Positions 1 through 13,900 of a stretch of 64,000 nt of DNA are shown in pieces. Source of the stretch: Theristus sp. LFF4_11 (taxonomy: Eukaryota; Nematoda; Chromadorea; Monhysterida; Xyalidae); NCBI GenBank assembly GCA_030248135.1, contig JASANC010003765.1, positions 1-64,000 of the forward strand. Reading direction: 5' to 3'. Below the pieces are notes generated by a model. It saw only the letters and a list, made by a program, of their open reading frames with translations, did no database searches and was not told the origin of the DNA. The translations under genes and the position numbers were made by a program. The number at the start of each line of letters is the position of its first letter. The stretch's first letter is position 1.

Positions 1-335
1 AGCTGAGCGAATGGAAGAGGCAAGAAAGCTGTGTGCAATGAACAAAAACCGACATTGAAAAGCTCCGTAACCATAAAACGTAATCAAGTATTCGCATTGC
101 ATTCGCAGAACGGGAGAAAGGTCGTTTTGCTGCTTGCGGAATCTTAACTAAGTGACGCAGTTCTCGTACAAACTACACTGCAACACGGTTTTATGACATG
201 ATCTCTTTGATTCCATAGCTTCAGACTGTTCAGAGTGGTAGTGTTCCAAAAAAAAATTCAAAGCCATTAAGCCAACTCAAACCGATAGCTATTTTGTTCA
301 TTTCTGAAATCGTAGTGAGATATGCTGAACGTTAC

Positions 336-3300
336 CATAATCATGCTGAGTCCCGTGTTCAAGAGGACATACGGCAGCCAATCAGCATTCGTCAGCGAAA
401 CATCGACGCATTGGTGGAAGAATGCATAGTGCGGGTGATGCGCGACGCGGAATAATGCCAACTGAAAATGGTAAACACAAAAACACAGTTTGCAGTTGTT
501 TTTTTTCTGCCAAAACTATCTCAGTAACCAAATTAGTCGTCACTTTAGTAACAAAACTAGCAGCCGTTTTAGTAGCCAAATTAGTAGCCAAATCAGTAGC
601 CCGTTAGTAACCAAATTAGTAACAAAATTAGTCGCCACTTAGTAAACCAAATCAGCAGCTGCTTTAGTAACAGTGCACTTTGCACTTTAGTACATAACTG
701 TGCATGTTAGCAGCCACTTTAGTAACCAAATTGGTAGCCAAATCAGTAGGCACTTTAGTAACCGTACTTTCTACTAGCCACTTTAGTAGCCCGCTCAGTA
801 GCGACGACACAGACACACACCTGCGGCGCACTGCAGACGGCTGCGAGCGTCCAAGCACCAGCGAGCATCCACCGGACGGAGCGGTGCCCGAGCACGAGCG
901 AATGCATCGGCGCCGCAATCGCCATGGCGCGGTCGACGTTGAAGCAGACGAGCACGCACGCGGACGCGTACAGCGCGAACACGTCGACGAACTTGCACAC
1001 GCGGCACAGCCAGTCCGTGGCCAGCCACTGGACGGCCGCGTTGTGTGCGATCTCCTGCGGCACCAGCACGAACGTCACCTGCAATAAAAGTCTTGCATAG
1101 AAGGTCTCCTTAAGTTTGAAAATCGAAAATTTCTTAAAAAAGTGAAATTTTCGTGTGACCAGCTTATAAGTGAGAGGAGGTCTTATAAAATGAAGATCAG
1201 AAAATCCGGGCCTTATAAAAGAGGTGGGATGATTTCGACTGGTTACACTCAATCGTAGATAGGGAAACTGGTTTCATACATACTTATTTGTGTGGCAATT
1301 CAAAATAGCCACTGTGACCCGACCCGGCTCTATTTCAACGACTCGGATCGTTTTGCCACTTTTGAATTCCCGCGTCATGCATGAAACTGTTTATCTACGT
1401 TTTTTGTATCTACAATATGCGCGCATTGAGTCTCGCGACCAACATAAATGATCTTTGAAGTACCAAAAGAATAAATGCAAATGAAACGGAACGACGGTTA
1501 CCAAAAGGTCGGCAGCATTCATGTGCAACAGCAGCAGGTAGACGCGCGCTGGGGTCAGTTACGACGACAGATGGTGGTAAGGGAAAGGGGGATGGAGAAG
1601 TTTGAAATCGAAATTGGAGCCCTTCCGGATGGGCGGGGAAAAAGGGGGGGGGAAGGGAAGCGGGGGGGGACCCACGAGCAGGGTTTTACCTGGTATGGCG
1701 ACAAATTGCGGAACAATGGTGACAAAAATCGAAAAGTCGATTCTAGGGTAACTTTTTGCGCTGATTGCGAAAAAGTGGGTACCGTTGCGTAATTTTGCTT
1801 CAGTGGCCCAAAAATCACGATTTTTTGTTTTTTGGCAGTTTTTTGGGATGTTTTAGGTCCGTGTGGTGTTATACTTGAACGAATCTAGTCAAATTTGGTA
1901 TCAATCGACTCCCCTTGATTAGGCGAACAACTTTCGTTTATATACCAATACCGTAACTTTACTACCGTAACCCGTAGAGCCCGATTTTTACCATTTTTAA
2001 CCAATTTTTAGGCGTGAAAGTGGCATTTTTGATCCCTGTGATGTTATAGTGGTTCGGATTCAATCAAATTAGGTATCAATCAATTCCTCTTGGTCAAGCG
2101 AACAACTTTGGTTCAAATGCCGTAACCGTAGCTTGTCTACCGTACCCATTAAACTACGGTATTTTGCCAATTTTTCACCATTTTCAGGCCAGAAATTGAC
2201 TTTTCTGCTCCATGCAGTGTTATACTTGAACAAATCTAGTCAAATTTTACATCAATCGACTCCCCCTGATCTGGCAAACAACTTTATTTAAATATCGTAG
2301 TTTTTGCTTGACTACCGTACTTCTTAAAGCACGATATTTTACCAATTCTTCACCATTTTCAGGCCTCAATTTGGCTTTTTTGGTTCATGCAGTGTTATGC
2401 TTAAACGAGCCCAGTCAAATTTGCTGTAAACACACTCCCCTTGATTAGGCAAACATTTTTCGTTCATATACCGTAACCATATTTTTAATACCGTAACCTG
2501 TAGAGCACGATTTTTACTATTTTTGACATTTTTAAGCCTGAAAGAGGCATTTTTGATCCCTGTAGTGTTCTAATTGTTCGGATTGAATTAAATTTGGTAT
2601 CAACCAATTACGCTTGATTAGGCGAATAACTTTCGTCAAGATACCGTAACCCTAGCTTGACTACCGTACCTCTTAAAGCACGATATTATACTAATTTTGT
2701 ACCTTTTTCAGGCCTGAAAAGGCTTTTTTGATCCGGTAGTTACACTTGAACGAGTCTAGTCAAATTTTATCAATACGCTCCACTTGATCAGGCGAACAAC
2801 ATTCGTTCAGCTACCGTACCCAGTGTGTTTCCTCCTACCCCCAACTTTTTCGAAGCCACTACAGGTGCTGAAACCGTAACAAAAGGACGGTTTTTGGGTG
2901 CGCTGAATTCAAAAATCTTGCCTAAAACTTTGCGAGACGTTTCTATTATGCCCTAAAAGCGTATGCCATAGGGATGAGGAGGAAAGTTATTTTAATAATT
3001 AATTTGAAAAACACATCACAAAAATATGAAACTCTGTTACAAACTCAAATCAAGGTCGCTGAGTCAGAATATGATGTTTATTTTTCTTACGGATTACTCC
3101 GCACCCCAAAACTGCCTCTATAGGGATAAAAAGAAAAAATTAAACAATAGAAAACCAGCTAAACACTTTGAAAACTGTGCCATAAATACAAATTATAGTC
3201 GCTGAGTCTGAATATGAGGTTTATTTTTATGCGGATTACTCCGCACCCAAAAAGGCTTCTGTGGAAATGAAATAATAAAAATAGAGACTTTTATTTATTT

Positions 3301-5767
3301 TTTTCATTATTATACAGTCGTTTTCAAGTTGCGGAGTAATTCGTATAAAAAATAAACATCATATTCGGACTCAGCTACTATAACTTGTATTTACAACTGT
3401 GTTTTCAGATTTTTTGGCTAGGTTCCAGATTTTGTTCAATTTTTTATCCCAATAGAGGCCGTTTTTAGGGTGCGGAGTGATCCGTATGAAAATAAACGCT
3501 ATATTCGTACTCAGCGACCTTGAGTTATGTTTATAACAAGGTTTTAGTAAAATACCGTACTTTAAGGGGTACCTTAGACAAGCTAAATTATAGTATCTAA
3601 ATGAAAGTTGTTCGCTTGACCAAGAGAAATTGATTGATGCCAAATTTTATTCAATTTGAAAAACTAGAACACTGAACACCACAGAGATCAAAAATGCCAC
3701 TTTCAGGCCTAAAAATGGTTAAAAATCGTAAAAATCGTGTTCTACGAGTTGCGGTAGTAAAGATATGGTAACGGTAGTTAAACGAAAGTTCTTCACCTGA
3801 TCAAGGGAAATCCATTGATGCCAAATTTGATTTAATTCGAACAATTAGAACATTACAAGGATTAAAAATGCCTTTTTCAGACCTTAAAATGGTTAAAAAT
3901 AAAAAAGTTGCGCTCTACGGGTTACGGTAGCAAAGATATGGTTACGGTATGTAAACAAAAATTGTTTGCCTGATCAAGGGAAGTTTGTTGATAGCAAATT
4001 AGACTAGACTCGTTCAAGTATAACACTGCATGGATCAAAAAAAGCCAATTTCAGGACTCAAAATGGTGAAAAAATAGTAAAATATCGTGCTTTAAGGGGT
4101 ACGGTAGTCAAGCAAAAACTAGCATAATAGAAACGTCTCGCAAAGTTTTAGGCAAGATTTTTGAATTCAGCGCACCCAAAAACCGTCCTTTTGTTACGGT
4201 TTCAGCACCTGTAGTGGCTTCGAAAAAGTTGGGGGTAGGAGGAAACACACTGGGTACGGTAGCTGAACAAATGTTGTTCGCCTGATCAAGTGGAGCGTAT
4301 TGATAAAATTTGACTAGACTCGTTCAAGTGTAACTACCGGATCAAAAAAGCCATTTCAGGCCTGAAAAAGGTACAAAATTAGTATAATATCGTGCTTTAA
4401 GAGGTACGGTAGTCAAGCTAGGGTTACGGTATCTTGACGAAAGTTATTCGCCTAATCAAGCGTAATTGGTTGATACCAAATTTAATTCAATCCGAACAAT
4501 TAGAACACTACAGGGATCAAAAATGCCTCTTTCAGGCTTAAAAATGTCAAAAATAGTAAAAATCGTGCTCTACAGGTTACGGTATTAAAAATATGGTTAC
4601 GGTATATAAACGAAAAATGTTTGCCTAATCAAGGGGAGTGTGTTTACATCAAATTTGACTGGGCTCGTTTAAGCATAACACTGCATGAACCAAAAAATCC
4701 GAATTGAGGCCTGAAAATGGTGAAGAATTGGTAAAATATCGTGCTTTAAAAAGTACGGTAGTCAAGCAAAGACTACGATATTTAAATAAAGTTGTTTGCC
4801 AGATCAGGGGGAGTCGATTGATGTAAAATTTGACTAGATTTGTTCAAGTATAACACTGCATGGAGCAGAAAAGTCAATTTCTGGCCTGAAAATGGTGAAA
4901 AATTGGCAAAATACCGTAGTTTAATGGGTACGGTAGACAAGCTACGGTTACGGCATTTAAACCAAAGTTGTTCGCTTGACCAAGAGGAATTGATTGATAC
5001 CTAATTTGATTGAATCCGAACCACTATAACATCACAGGGATCAAAAATGCCACTTTCACGCCTAAAAATTGGTTAAAAATGGTAAAAATCGGGCTCTACG
5101 GGTTACGGTAGTAAAGTTACGGTATTGGTATATAAACGAAAGTTGTTCGCCTAATCAAGGGGAGTCGATTGATACCAAATTTGACTAGATTCGTTCAAGT
5201 ATAACACCACACGGACCTAAAACATCCCAAAAAACTGCCAAAAAACATTATTTTTGGGCCACTGAAGCAAAATTACGCAACGGTACCCACTTTTTCGCAA
5301 TCAGCGCAAAAAGTTACCCTAGAATCGACTTTTCAATTTTTGTCACCATTGTTCCGCAATTTGTCGCCATACCAGGTAAAACCCTGCCCACGAGAGGGGA
5401 CGGGAATAAAACGCTTAAAGCCTCCAATCACCCGCGATGCACCACTGCTGTCCTGGTCACAGTCAGAGTATTCTTATCGGTTGGCTCATAAACACCCGTT
5501 TCTTCCAGTAATGACTGCGCAATACGTAAGTTTTGACCAAAAAACCCCTCCTTCGCAAACAACCACCGCAAGAAACGAACGATGCAGAATCACAGTCATT
5601 GTCGTGTTGCCGAGCGCAGCGACCACGAACACCAGCGAATAGCCGACGACATTCAGCAGTTGCTTGTTGCCGAACTGCATCCATGTCGGCAGGCAAGCGT
5701 CGTCCAGGCAAACGGCGGTTGAGTTTGTTGGGTGATTCTCAGTGGGCATAGTTTTTGGTGTTGACAT
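336..5767 (-). CDS. Peptide-hormone GPCR (GnRH/AKH/corazonin/vasopressin superfamily), 5' part; 3' end beyond window
   Basis: Exons in transcript order: 5581-5767, 1502-1548, 821-1078 and 336-461; phases join (618 nt, 206 codons) and TM6-TM7 lie off the left edge. The N-terminus starts at the ATG of MSTPKTMPTENHP and carries an N-S-T sequon. TM1 has the family GN motif (AALGNTTMTV). TM2 is VYLLLLHMNAADLLVTF. The TM3 region (WLCRVCKFVDVFALYASACV) ends in VDRAMAI, a DRY-box variant with Ala for Tyr. TM4 ends CSAPQ, followed by the ECL2 signature FRVAHHPHYAFFHQCV, whose Cys would pair with the TM3 Cys. APQ plus F-x-V-x-x-HP...QCV is typical of GnRH/AKH/corazonin and vasopressin-like receptors; the ligand cannot be told from this part. 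Intron 1 (4 kb) holds a large foldback transposon and intron 3 is a minisatellite. The exon 1 donor is the least certain boundary, since ICL1 comes out about four residues short. Confidence 0.86.
523..800. repeat. Degenerate TTAGTAACCAAA-type minisatellite filling GPCR intron 3
   Basis: Units of 12-24 bp built on TTAGTARCCAAA recur at least 11 times, from 523 to just before the exon 3 donor (815-820). They fill most of the 359-bp intron (462-820). On the gene's sense (minus) strand each unit reads as TACTAA/TACTGA within TTTGGYTACTAA. Confidence 0.85.
1255..1440 (+). repeat. Dispersed repeat family R1, copy 1
   Basis: This segment has the ordered blocks GAAACTGGTTTCAT, GTGGCAATTCAAAATAG, ACTCGGATCGTTTTG, TTTTGAATTCCCGCGTCATG and GCGCGCATTGAGTCTCG. 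The same blocks in the same order recur at 7180-7310 (minus), 44495-44665 (minus), and partially at 49100-49215 (plus) and 50185-50300 (minus). No coding content or clear target duplication was seen. It lies in GPCR intron 2. Confidence 0.75.
1679..5386. mobile_element. Giant foldback (palindromic) hAT-like non-autonomous element
   Basis: The ends are inverted repeats beginning CAGGGTTTTACCTGG, flanked on both sides by the same 8-bp direct repeat CCCACGAG (1671-1678 and 5387-5394). An 8-bp duplication plus CAGGG-type termini is characteristic of the hAT superfamily. The left arm (about 1679-2950) reappears inverted as about 4124-5386 with only scattered mismatches. Both arms consist of degenerate units of about 174 bp, each with TTGATCAGGCGAACAAC-like and ACCGTAACC-like motifs: six on the left, nine on the right (three extra at 3560-4120). 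A second inverted repeat near the centre (about 3040-3270 against 3310-3540) repeats a TCGCTGAGTC...GGATTACTCCGCACCC block. No transposase ORF is present. It sits in intron 1 of the GPCR gene. Confidence 0.9.
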
Positions 5768-7179
5768 TTGAGAATTGAAGTTTTTTAAATCTGTTGTCAA
5801 GAAATTATAATTTTTTTTAGATTCTGCGCGACTGAATAATGCGTGTGCAGACGTGTAGAAAGGAAACTGATTCCAATCATCCTGTGGCAACTCAAAGTCG
5901 CCAAAGTGACTTGGCCCTACATAAGGGACTCGAATCTATTGTTCACCCGCACCTTCAAATGGGTTTAAAATGTGCCAGGGTTGGCTTGTGTGTAGCCGTG
6001 CACGAATGCTCAAAAATGTGCCAAAACGTTACTGAAAACATTTTGATTGCAAAAACAATTTTCAAACAAAAATAGATAGTAATGAGTGGGCGTCTTAGCG
6101 AGATAAATAGGAATACGTATTTCATTCATGCAAAAGCGACAGCAAAGAACCATCTGTTGAAGGAGCTTTATTAGTTTATCAGATTCAAACTTGTTTATGC
6201 ATGTAAATGCGCATTTCTAATATTGGATATGACGCCACAGAAGTGACTGTGGACACGTACACGTGCTTTTTTACTGTGATGTATGTATGTTTGCAGGCTT
6301 CTACAGTGTGTTTCTGAAGTAGTTGGTTAAGTGTTTCACGCTTTATTGCTTGTTTCGTTTTCAATCAAGTTGTATTGTTTTCAATGACGGCTTAAAAGCG
6401 ATGCCTGGAAGCCTTGCAGAACTTTGCAATGTAGTGGCCGGTGACTGTTGATCTGCTCAACGGTGGATACACATTGAACAGTTTAAGCGATTAACACAAG
6501 ACAGTGGAGCAGATGACAGTGAAACAGCAGACGATGTTATATTGCCAAAAAAAGTTGAATGATAATGATGACGTGCATGGGTATTATGCATGCTTGCTTA
6601 CAAATGTAAAAACAGTGAAAATGTTTTAATTTTGGATGAAAGGTACCGTTGTGTCTGTCAGAGTCAATATTTTTGGTTGAAATTGTTACACAACAAATGG
6701 GGTGCAAATTTCAGCTTTAGGCATTAATGCAGTCTCTAGATTGAAGCGTTTTAAATATTGACGTTTTTCCAGATCACCCTGCACATTTGTGAGCTCATTA
6801 AACGTTTTCAACAATTTTCGTAACTTAAAAATAGTGCTTTGGATTAGTATTCTGTAAAGAGCTGGTTATCAGCTATTTTACAGCTGCACCAGCGTCAAGC
6901 TAAGCGAAACGGAATATGGAATACCGGTATGTGCATTTGAAATAACAAAACAACGGTGTTCATGTGCTTCGCCGGTTTTAATTATGTGCCAGGTTGGCGG
7001 TTTTTAAATTCCCATGTGGATACAGACAATTTCCGTTTTTTTTCATCGATAGAAAACCATGCTTGATCAGGTCTTAAAAATGCCCAATAGAATCTACCGT
7101 AACGTTTGGCAGGTCTTGACACGAATTTGAAGAACGCTCAACACAATGCAATGATTTCTGATTTTTTATTTTGCTCAAC

Positions 7180-7310
7180 AGTGATCGGAGCATGACGCGG
7201 GAATTCAAAATTTGGAAAAGTGATCCGAGTGAGTCCTCTAAATTAGGTGATTTTGAATTGACACATAAAGATTGAAATTTGCTCCCTGTCACGTCTGCAA
7301 ACCCATTGAG
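7180..7310 (-). repeat. Dispersed repeat family R1, copy 2
   Basis: Reverse-complement match to the segment at 1255-1440, sharing the AATTCAAAATCACC, ACTCGGATCACTTTTC and TTTTGAATTCCCGCGTCATG blocks. Intergenic; ends approximate. Confidence 0.65.
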
Positions 7311-7825
7311 TCACAGAACCTACAAAATGATGATACCAGTCAGTACCACGTACAGCACAGTAAATATCGACCAATCACATTGTGAAGTTGAGTTCGCCTA
7401 CACTACAGTATGATTGTTTAAACCTGTCAATTTTAGCGCAAAAAATGAAACAAGACACCATATTTCGCCACAAGTGGGACGTTTGATTTTAACCAAACCC
7501 GATACAATCATTCATCTCATTGCAATTCAAACCTGCAGCACTAACTCCGTATTCTGCTAAACCGAGAATTTAAACAAACCGACTTTGACGTTTTTAATCA
7601 AACAACTTTTACCCAACCGGACCGACAGGTCATTATGGATTGTTTTCAGTTCATTGTAAGTGCTTGCAGTGTACCATTGTGTGGTCACAACCACGTGGAG
7701 TTTTTTGATCATGACAGAAGGTTGTGGTGTGGTGGTCCTAGTTCCATTTGAGCTCTGTGTCTACATAGCTCAATGAAAGTTGCAACTTTGTCCAGAAACT
7801 GTATTGGAGGGGGCAGCATTTACCT

Positions 7826-7990
7826 CTGTCCCTCTCGTGGCCTGGTGGTAACGGCTTGGACTCGTTGTCTGTGCGTTCGGGGGATCGAGAACGCCAATAT
7901 AGGCACTTAATTAATGACGTAAATAATAATTAACAGTACTCGACAACGTTCTGTTCGGTTTTCTAGATTTGCCCTGGTTAAAAACATCGT
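7826..7990 (+). mobile_element. tRNA-like SINE family, copy 1
   Basis: The head GTGGCCTGGTGGTAACG resembles a polymerase III A box. It is followed by TTGGACTCGTTGTCTGTGC and a degenerate B-box-like GGATCGAGAAC, then a shared body with TACTCGACAACGTTCTGT and TTTTCTAGATTTGCCCTGG. The same head and body occur at 55670-55825, and the head alone at 36179-36262 (minus). Ends are approximate. Confidence 0.7.
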
Positions 7991-10900
7991 CTGAAATCCC
8001 CAGCGACAACAAAAACTTCGGCAAAAACGCTAGCGAGAGCCGACGATACAAAAAAGTTTGAAACATGAAAAGTTGAAAATACAGACAAAAAACGGTGTTG
8101 TAAAAGTGCATAAACGTTATTTTGAATTTCGGGGTGACGTCGTTGCAGAAGATCGATCCACAAAGAGCGTCCTCGACTCGTTTATCGTGGTTACAGTGCC
8201 ACAGAAAAATTGGAATAAGCTAAGGAAAATTATTTTAACAGCAAATCACAACTTGTGTGCACCAAAAAAATCAAAACACAACGTTTTTCAAATCAAAACA
8301 CATCAAAACACATCTTCACACAAAATTCCAGTGTTTTCAAAAACGTTTGATTATACGTCAAATTTATCACATTATATGCAAGACTTTACGGTATTCAAAA
8401 TGGCACGCTGGTTTTGCTGAAAAAAATTAGCAAACGATTGAACATCATCCGTCGTTTGTTTTTACATTTTCCCATGTATGTAATTTTCTTGTCTCGACGT
8501 ATCCCAAGAGTGCAAAGCTGCCGACAATTAGTTTATCTCAGAATCCCAACCCATGTGCATATGTATTCGTAATGTATACCGTATCATTTATACATATAAA
8601 CGCAATCACACCAAAATCTAAACGAACAATATATCGATGTTCGTCCAAAACATGACGGACGACAAATGATGATATGCGAACAACAGGTTCCAGCAATATA
8701 AATATGGTTGCGCTTCGCTTATTTTTCGGCGAATTATAATAATAGAATGAATATATACGAAACGCAAAAGAAAAGACACTGAAAACGCAATTTTGGTGGA
8801 GCATTGCCCGAACAATTCCATATGGATCGACGGCATTTATAGTTTAAAAATTTGGTTCCGATGGTTAAACCAAAATATAGTTTGTGCGTTGTATGTATTC
8901 GCGTATAGCATCCAATCTAAATGATCACACAAGTCTATTGAGACATAAAAGACGCATTTCAAAGACAATGTGTACATGCCATGTAGACAATAATGTAACC
9001 CTATAACCCTTTATATGATCTTCCCGCCACATATACCGGGGTCCATAGTGCTCCTGCCCGAAGCAGGAGGGGTAAATATGCCTATATCAGCAATGATTGT
9101 GATACGCGCAATATACAGTATACAAGTGCATGTACATGATTACCATGCGCTTAAATCACTGGTCCCAATCCCTAATCTAATATGTTGCCAGCTTGCATGA
9201 ACATGTGTGTGCAGTATGTATCTATGTATGTTTGTTGCTCCGCCAGATATAAATAGAGACAATAGAATAAATGATCCAGTTCTGCTTGCGCGAAGGCCAC
9301 GACCTTTAAATACATGGAAGACCGCTTATGTAGATGCGCAGCGGAGAAGAGCAGGAGCGCAATTTTGGCGCTGCCATGTATCTATAACTGTCATATAAAC
9401 GGATATAGACTGCGTCAATTGTTGGCGCAATATCCTATGTGATATGTGCGTATATCCGGCAGTGAAAACACTGATATAGCGATAGATATAAAAGACAAAA
9501 TAGCGCTGCTGCTGGCAATGCTTTGCTTTTGTAAAAGCGATATGTCCTTTCAAATCTATACGTCGTTCCCCTTTTGAACTATGATAACTTCAAAACTTTA
9601 GCGAAGACGCAAAACAAACATAAAAGTTAATATTGCCATCAAAAAGTACATGCAGAACCATGTAAGTGTCCAAAATATACAGCATGGGTGGCAACAAAAC
9701 CACATCGATTTTTCCGGACCGATATGCTTATATATATAAATTAAATTCCGACTTTTGATACTAATGATAAACTTTGCTCTTGTGGTCGCCTCTGTGTATA
9801 TTGGGTTTTGTCACGCGGTGTACATATAAACTTTAAGGCGCCATGGGTCCTCGTGGCCACATGGGTCTGCGGCAAGTCTTGACTGTGAATGCATTTTGTC
9901 TTATGCCAAAAAGGAACAAGCGCAAAGAGTAAGTAAGCATCTTATTCCTTATATCTTGACTTAAACACACACGCAAACACACGCGCACACACACAACCAT
10001 ACTATTATAAAGTATCTAAGAGTCCATCAAACAAGCTCTACGGAATGTATAAAGAAACTTAACGGAGAACAAAGTATCACGTTTGCGTCTTCTCTCAGTG
10101 TGATTCGGAGCATGGTCCGGTTGCGATATGAAAATGATATAATGTTGCGTGCGTGCATCTACATGTAACGTTCATATATGCGATCCGTCAAGTCAAGTGT
10201 AACTACATAGTTGTTAGTTTGTAGTGACGGTTTTGATCTTCTGTAACCTTTGTTAACAAGTTATTCTTCAACAACTTTAAACTTTTGTTTGACTCTTACC
10301 CTTTAAATTTTATGTTGATTCGAGACACATTAAAGATAGACACATTAAAGACATACAAGTACATATATGCATATCCAGCATGTGTACATATATAGACTAC
10401 GTGTATGTACATAAACGTTGCTGTATCTAAACTTATGCGTTTGCTGATTTCGTGGCTGATTTTTGCGCCTTTTTAGAGTCGCGTACCCATCTACATAAAA
10501 CTTGACGCCAATTGATCACATGCCAGGCAAAATTAGTGCCAATAAGTGTGCGAGATTTAAATTATTTACCACAAGATTTTCTTCGTTTCTCTAGACTACG
10601 TAAACACAAGACGTTCAAAATAAAAAGTTATGCGTCCGAGCCCAAACCTTAACGGCGCTTTACTCGTTAGCGCACCTGCTTTTTGTCGATCATTTAAGCT
10701 AATGGCTTTTACTTTGTTTTCTGCATCTTACTAAGAATCAACACACATTTATCGTTGTAAAATTTACGACATTTTTTTCAGTCTGAACTCTTGTGTGTGT
10801 TTTTGATGATTGCCATCTCGAAAAACTTGATCAACAAACAGCTCCTCCCAAAAGCTCGAGACGACAGTTTATTGAATTACGTTTTATAAACGGTCTTTAG

Positions 10901-13900
10901 ATAGATCACACACTGCGTGTGCGCACACAGTTTTAAACGATTATGTCACTTTTAGTCTAAAATAAACTTAATAGGCGCTGCGCAAAAGATGCGCTCTGGT
11001 CTGGACAATTCAAGCTTTCTTGAAAACTACATTATTTGAAAATCATCCTTCATACATTTGTACATTCGTTGTTATACATATAACAACATAACGCTATTAT
11101 GATTATACAGCTGCAAAGAGAGACAGAGAGTGAGAAAGGAGAAGACAAAAACACGCCAGCCGGAGAGGACCTCAAAAAATTTTCCATTACAATCTATGGT
11201 TTTTCGAATGCACTAAATATTAAAACGCTTTTAGAAATCGGTGTGTTATGTAAGCGTTTATAACTTCAGTCTCTGATGATAGCACCGCGTAATAAATATC
11301 GTCTTGTGCAAGTTAGGCGACGTGCGATTGTAATTTAAGGTTCCTCCACCAGAGAGAAGCTTTTAAATTGTGGAGCGCACATATATATATTTGAATCTGT
11401 GTGGTTGCGCCATCTCTTATGCACATTTTACACGGAGGAAGGCTGTGTATATTATATATGTGGAATCATATATATGTAAGTGCCTGCGAATAGCCAAAAG
11501 AATAGAAATCATATCATCCCAGGAAACAAAGGCAAAAAAACGTGTTGATTTTGATGTCGTCGAGGCGCCAGAATTGAACGCTACTTTGCCTCTGCGTGCG
11601 TGTGTGCAAAAACGGACACTCTTGACGCTGATTCTAGTATCGAAATGCGTCTCGCTATGATATTACATATAAACGTGCTGCATTGTTGTTATAAACCGTA
11701 CTGTAATTTAGCATAATGTAACCACTAGTTACTACTGTAAATTCTAACTAACACCTAACACATGCGTGTACGTTATGTAGATCACATTACTGTTGTGCTT
11801 GATTGAAAGCGTTTAAAATTGCTTAATCACACGTGTAATTAAGCAGGTCAATGTCATATAAATAATTATTTTGTAATAGACCAGAACTTTGCACGAATCT
11901 AACAAGTTTTTGACCAAGACCAGTTTGAAAATAGAGTGAAGACCCATCAAGAAGTGCTAAATAATACGGTGTGTCACAAGGTTTTTCCATTCGATCCGCA
12001 TCGCATCACATCACACACACACACATTGCATATAAAGCGTAATATAAAGCGCGTTTCAGCGTTTATATCAACCGTGGGGCGCCACGTAGATTGCGCAACA
12101 GCAACTGTCGCCACACACACAGACACTGGAGACGTTTGACTTATTCGAAACTGGAGGGGTACGGAATCTGGAACCTATTGTCCGTACATACTGGTCTTAT
12201 ATATGTACATTGTCCATCATCGGTTAAATATTCGCTCTGATATACAATATATTCATCGAGACAGTCGCCATATCTTAAAACATTTTTAAGAGCGACCGAG
12301 ACTGAAAGCGCGAGTTGTTGACTAGCAGAAAAGTTTTTTGATGATTACGCAAGAAACGTTTCAGCAACAGCGCACGCACCAGCCACACGCCCCGATCAAC
12401 CATATCACAATGCGAAATGATGGGGGTATATCAGCCATTAAGATCATCAAGAGCACAATGCACGTCCCCGCGCGTCCCGCGTGTGTCGCGTTTTCAGTTG
12501 CGCGCGCGCGCAGTTGCAATGTGCCTCATTCTTCTTTATTTTTACATTATTATACGCCATATAAGCTACATACATACGGACGTTTAAATAAGTTTTCGTC
12601 GACATTCCACCTCAGAGGGCCTTCAATTCAACAATATACGACCGCGTATTGTGATATCGTTTTTCATCATATATTCTCTATGCGTTTTCAAATGTGAAAG
12701 TGATGTGTGCCCGTTTTTGCTTTTCTATGTTTTCGGCCTGCAATTTTTTCGCTTATATACGAACCATATTACACACGGACACCATACACCCGATATTGGT
12801 GAAAGTGGTTATAGATGTCGTGTGTTGCAAAAAATAATGTGCGTTGTTGTTGATGTTTCGAAGAATCGAGGATGACAAAAAAGTGTTGCGCGCGCCCGCT
12901 AACCATAAACCACCCTTTCAATTGTATGACATAATATGCGCATAATATATTTTCCTTTTTGGCAGGATTCAATATAATGCAACATCAAGAATTTCTGACA
13001 TACTCTCTCGTTGTTTTGCGGTCTTCTGTGAAATTTTTAACCTGATGAACAACTTTAAAAAAAAGTTGAGTTACGGTTATCCCACGGCTTCCAGGGTGTA
13101 CAACATCATATACAATGTATGTAATCAAGCGTCGATAACATGATCTTTCTTGCTTTCTTTGGTGGCCACAGATTCCACACGTATCTACAGTCACACCCAA
13201 AGTCTTAAATTTAGCCCTATAAAATAACCTTGAGCAACCAATAAGCAAAAGTTTTGTTCAGGGACTTCAAAAACCCATCCGAAAGTTTATGAAGGACTTT
13301 TGGTATGCGTATTGCGTCTACCTGGCGAAACCGCAAACAGCGAACTTCATGTACTACATAGGCTGTCTTGACTTTTTCAGCCTTGTTGCCAAAAAATATA
13401 AAAAACTCCGTTCTCTCCGCCTCTTTCAGGTCGTATAAATGAGCAATTAATATCAGTGAGACATGAGCTTGTATCTACCGAGCTCGTCGAAAGCTTTTCC
13501 CAATGTCCATATTCCCTGACGGCTGGTAGTTTTAATCGAACCAGCTGTCCAATCAGCAATCAGCAATAATGGGTGGAGTCTAGCTCTTTTATTGCATTCT
13601 AGCTATTGCACTTGAAGCTGAACTGACACCATTGTAATCTTGTTTGTTGTCTTCTGCTGTTAATTTACAGCTTACACTCGAAGTTCTGCTGTTTTGTTGT
13701 CAACGTGCAGTTTTGTTGTTTTTCTTTTTGTGTATGTAGTTTAGACCTTTTCAAGTAAAACGGTAAATTTATAAAATCATCACACTTTTCGCATTTCTAT
13801 TAAAAACGTCACTGTCATTAGTCATTTTTAAAAAAATGCTTGAAACAAAAATGTTCAAAAAGTGTGTTTAAAAAAAAGATTGTTGCAATAAAACTTTTGC

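Noticed and set aside
523..800. CRISPR-like array
   Set aside because: Units are short, degenerate and have no distinct spacers, and the locus is an intron of a eukaryotic gene.
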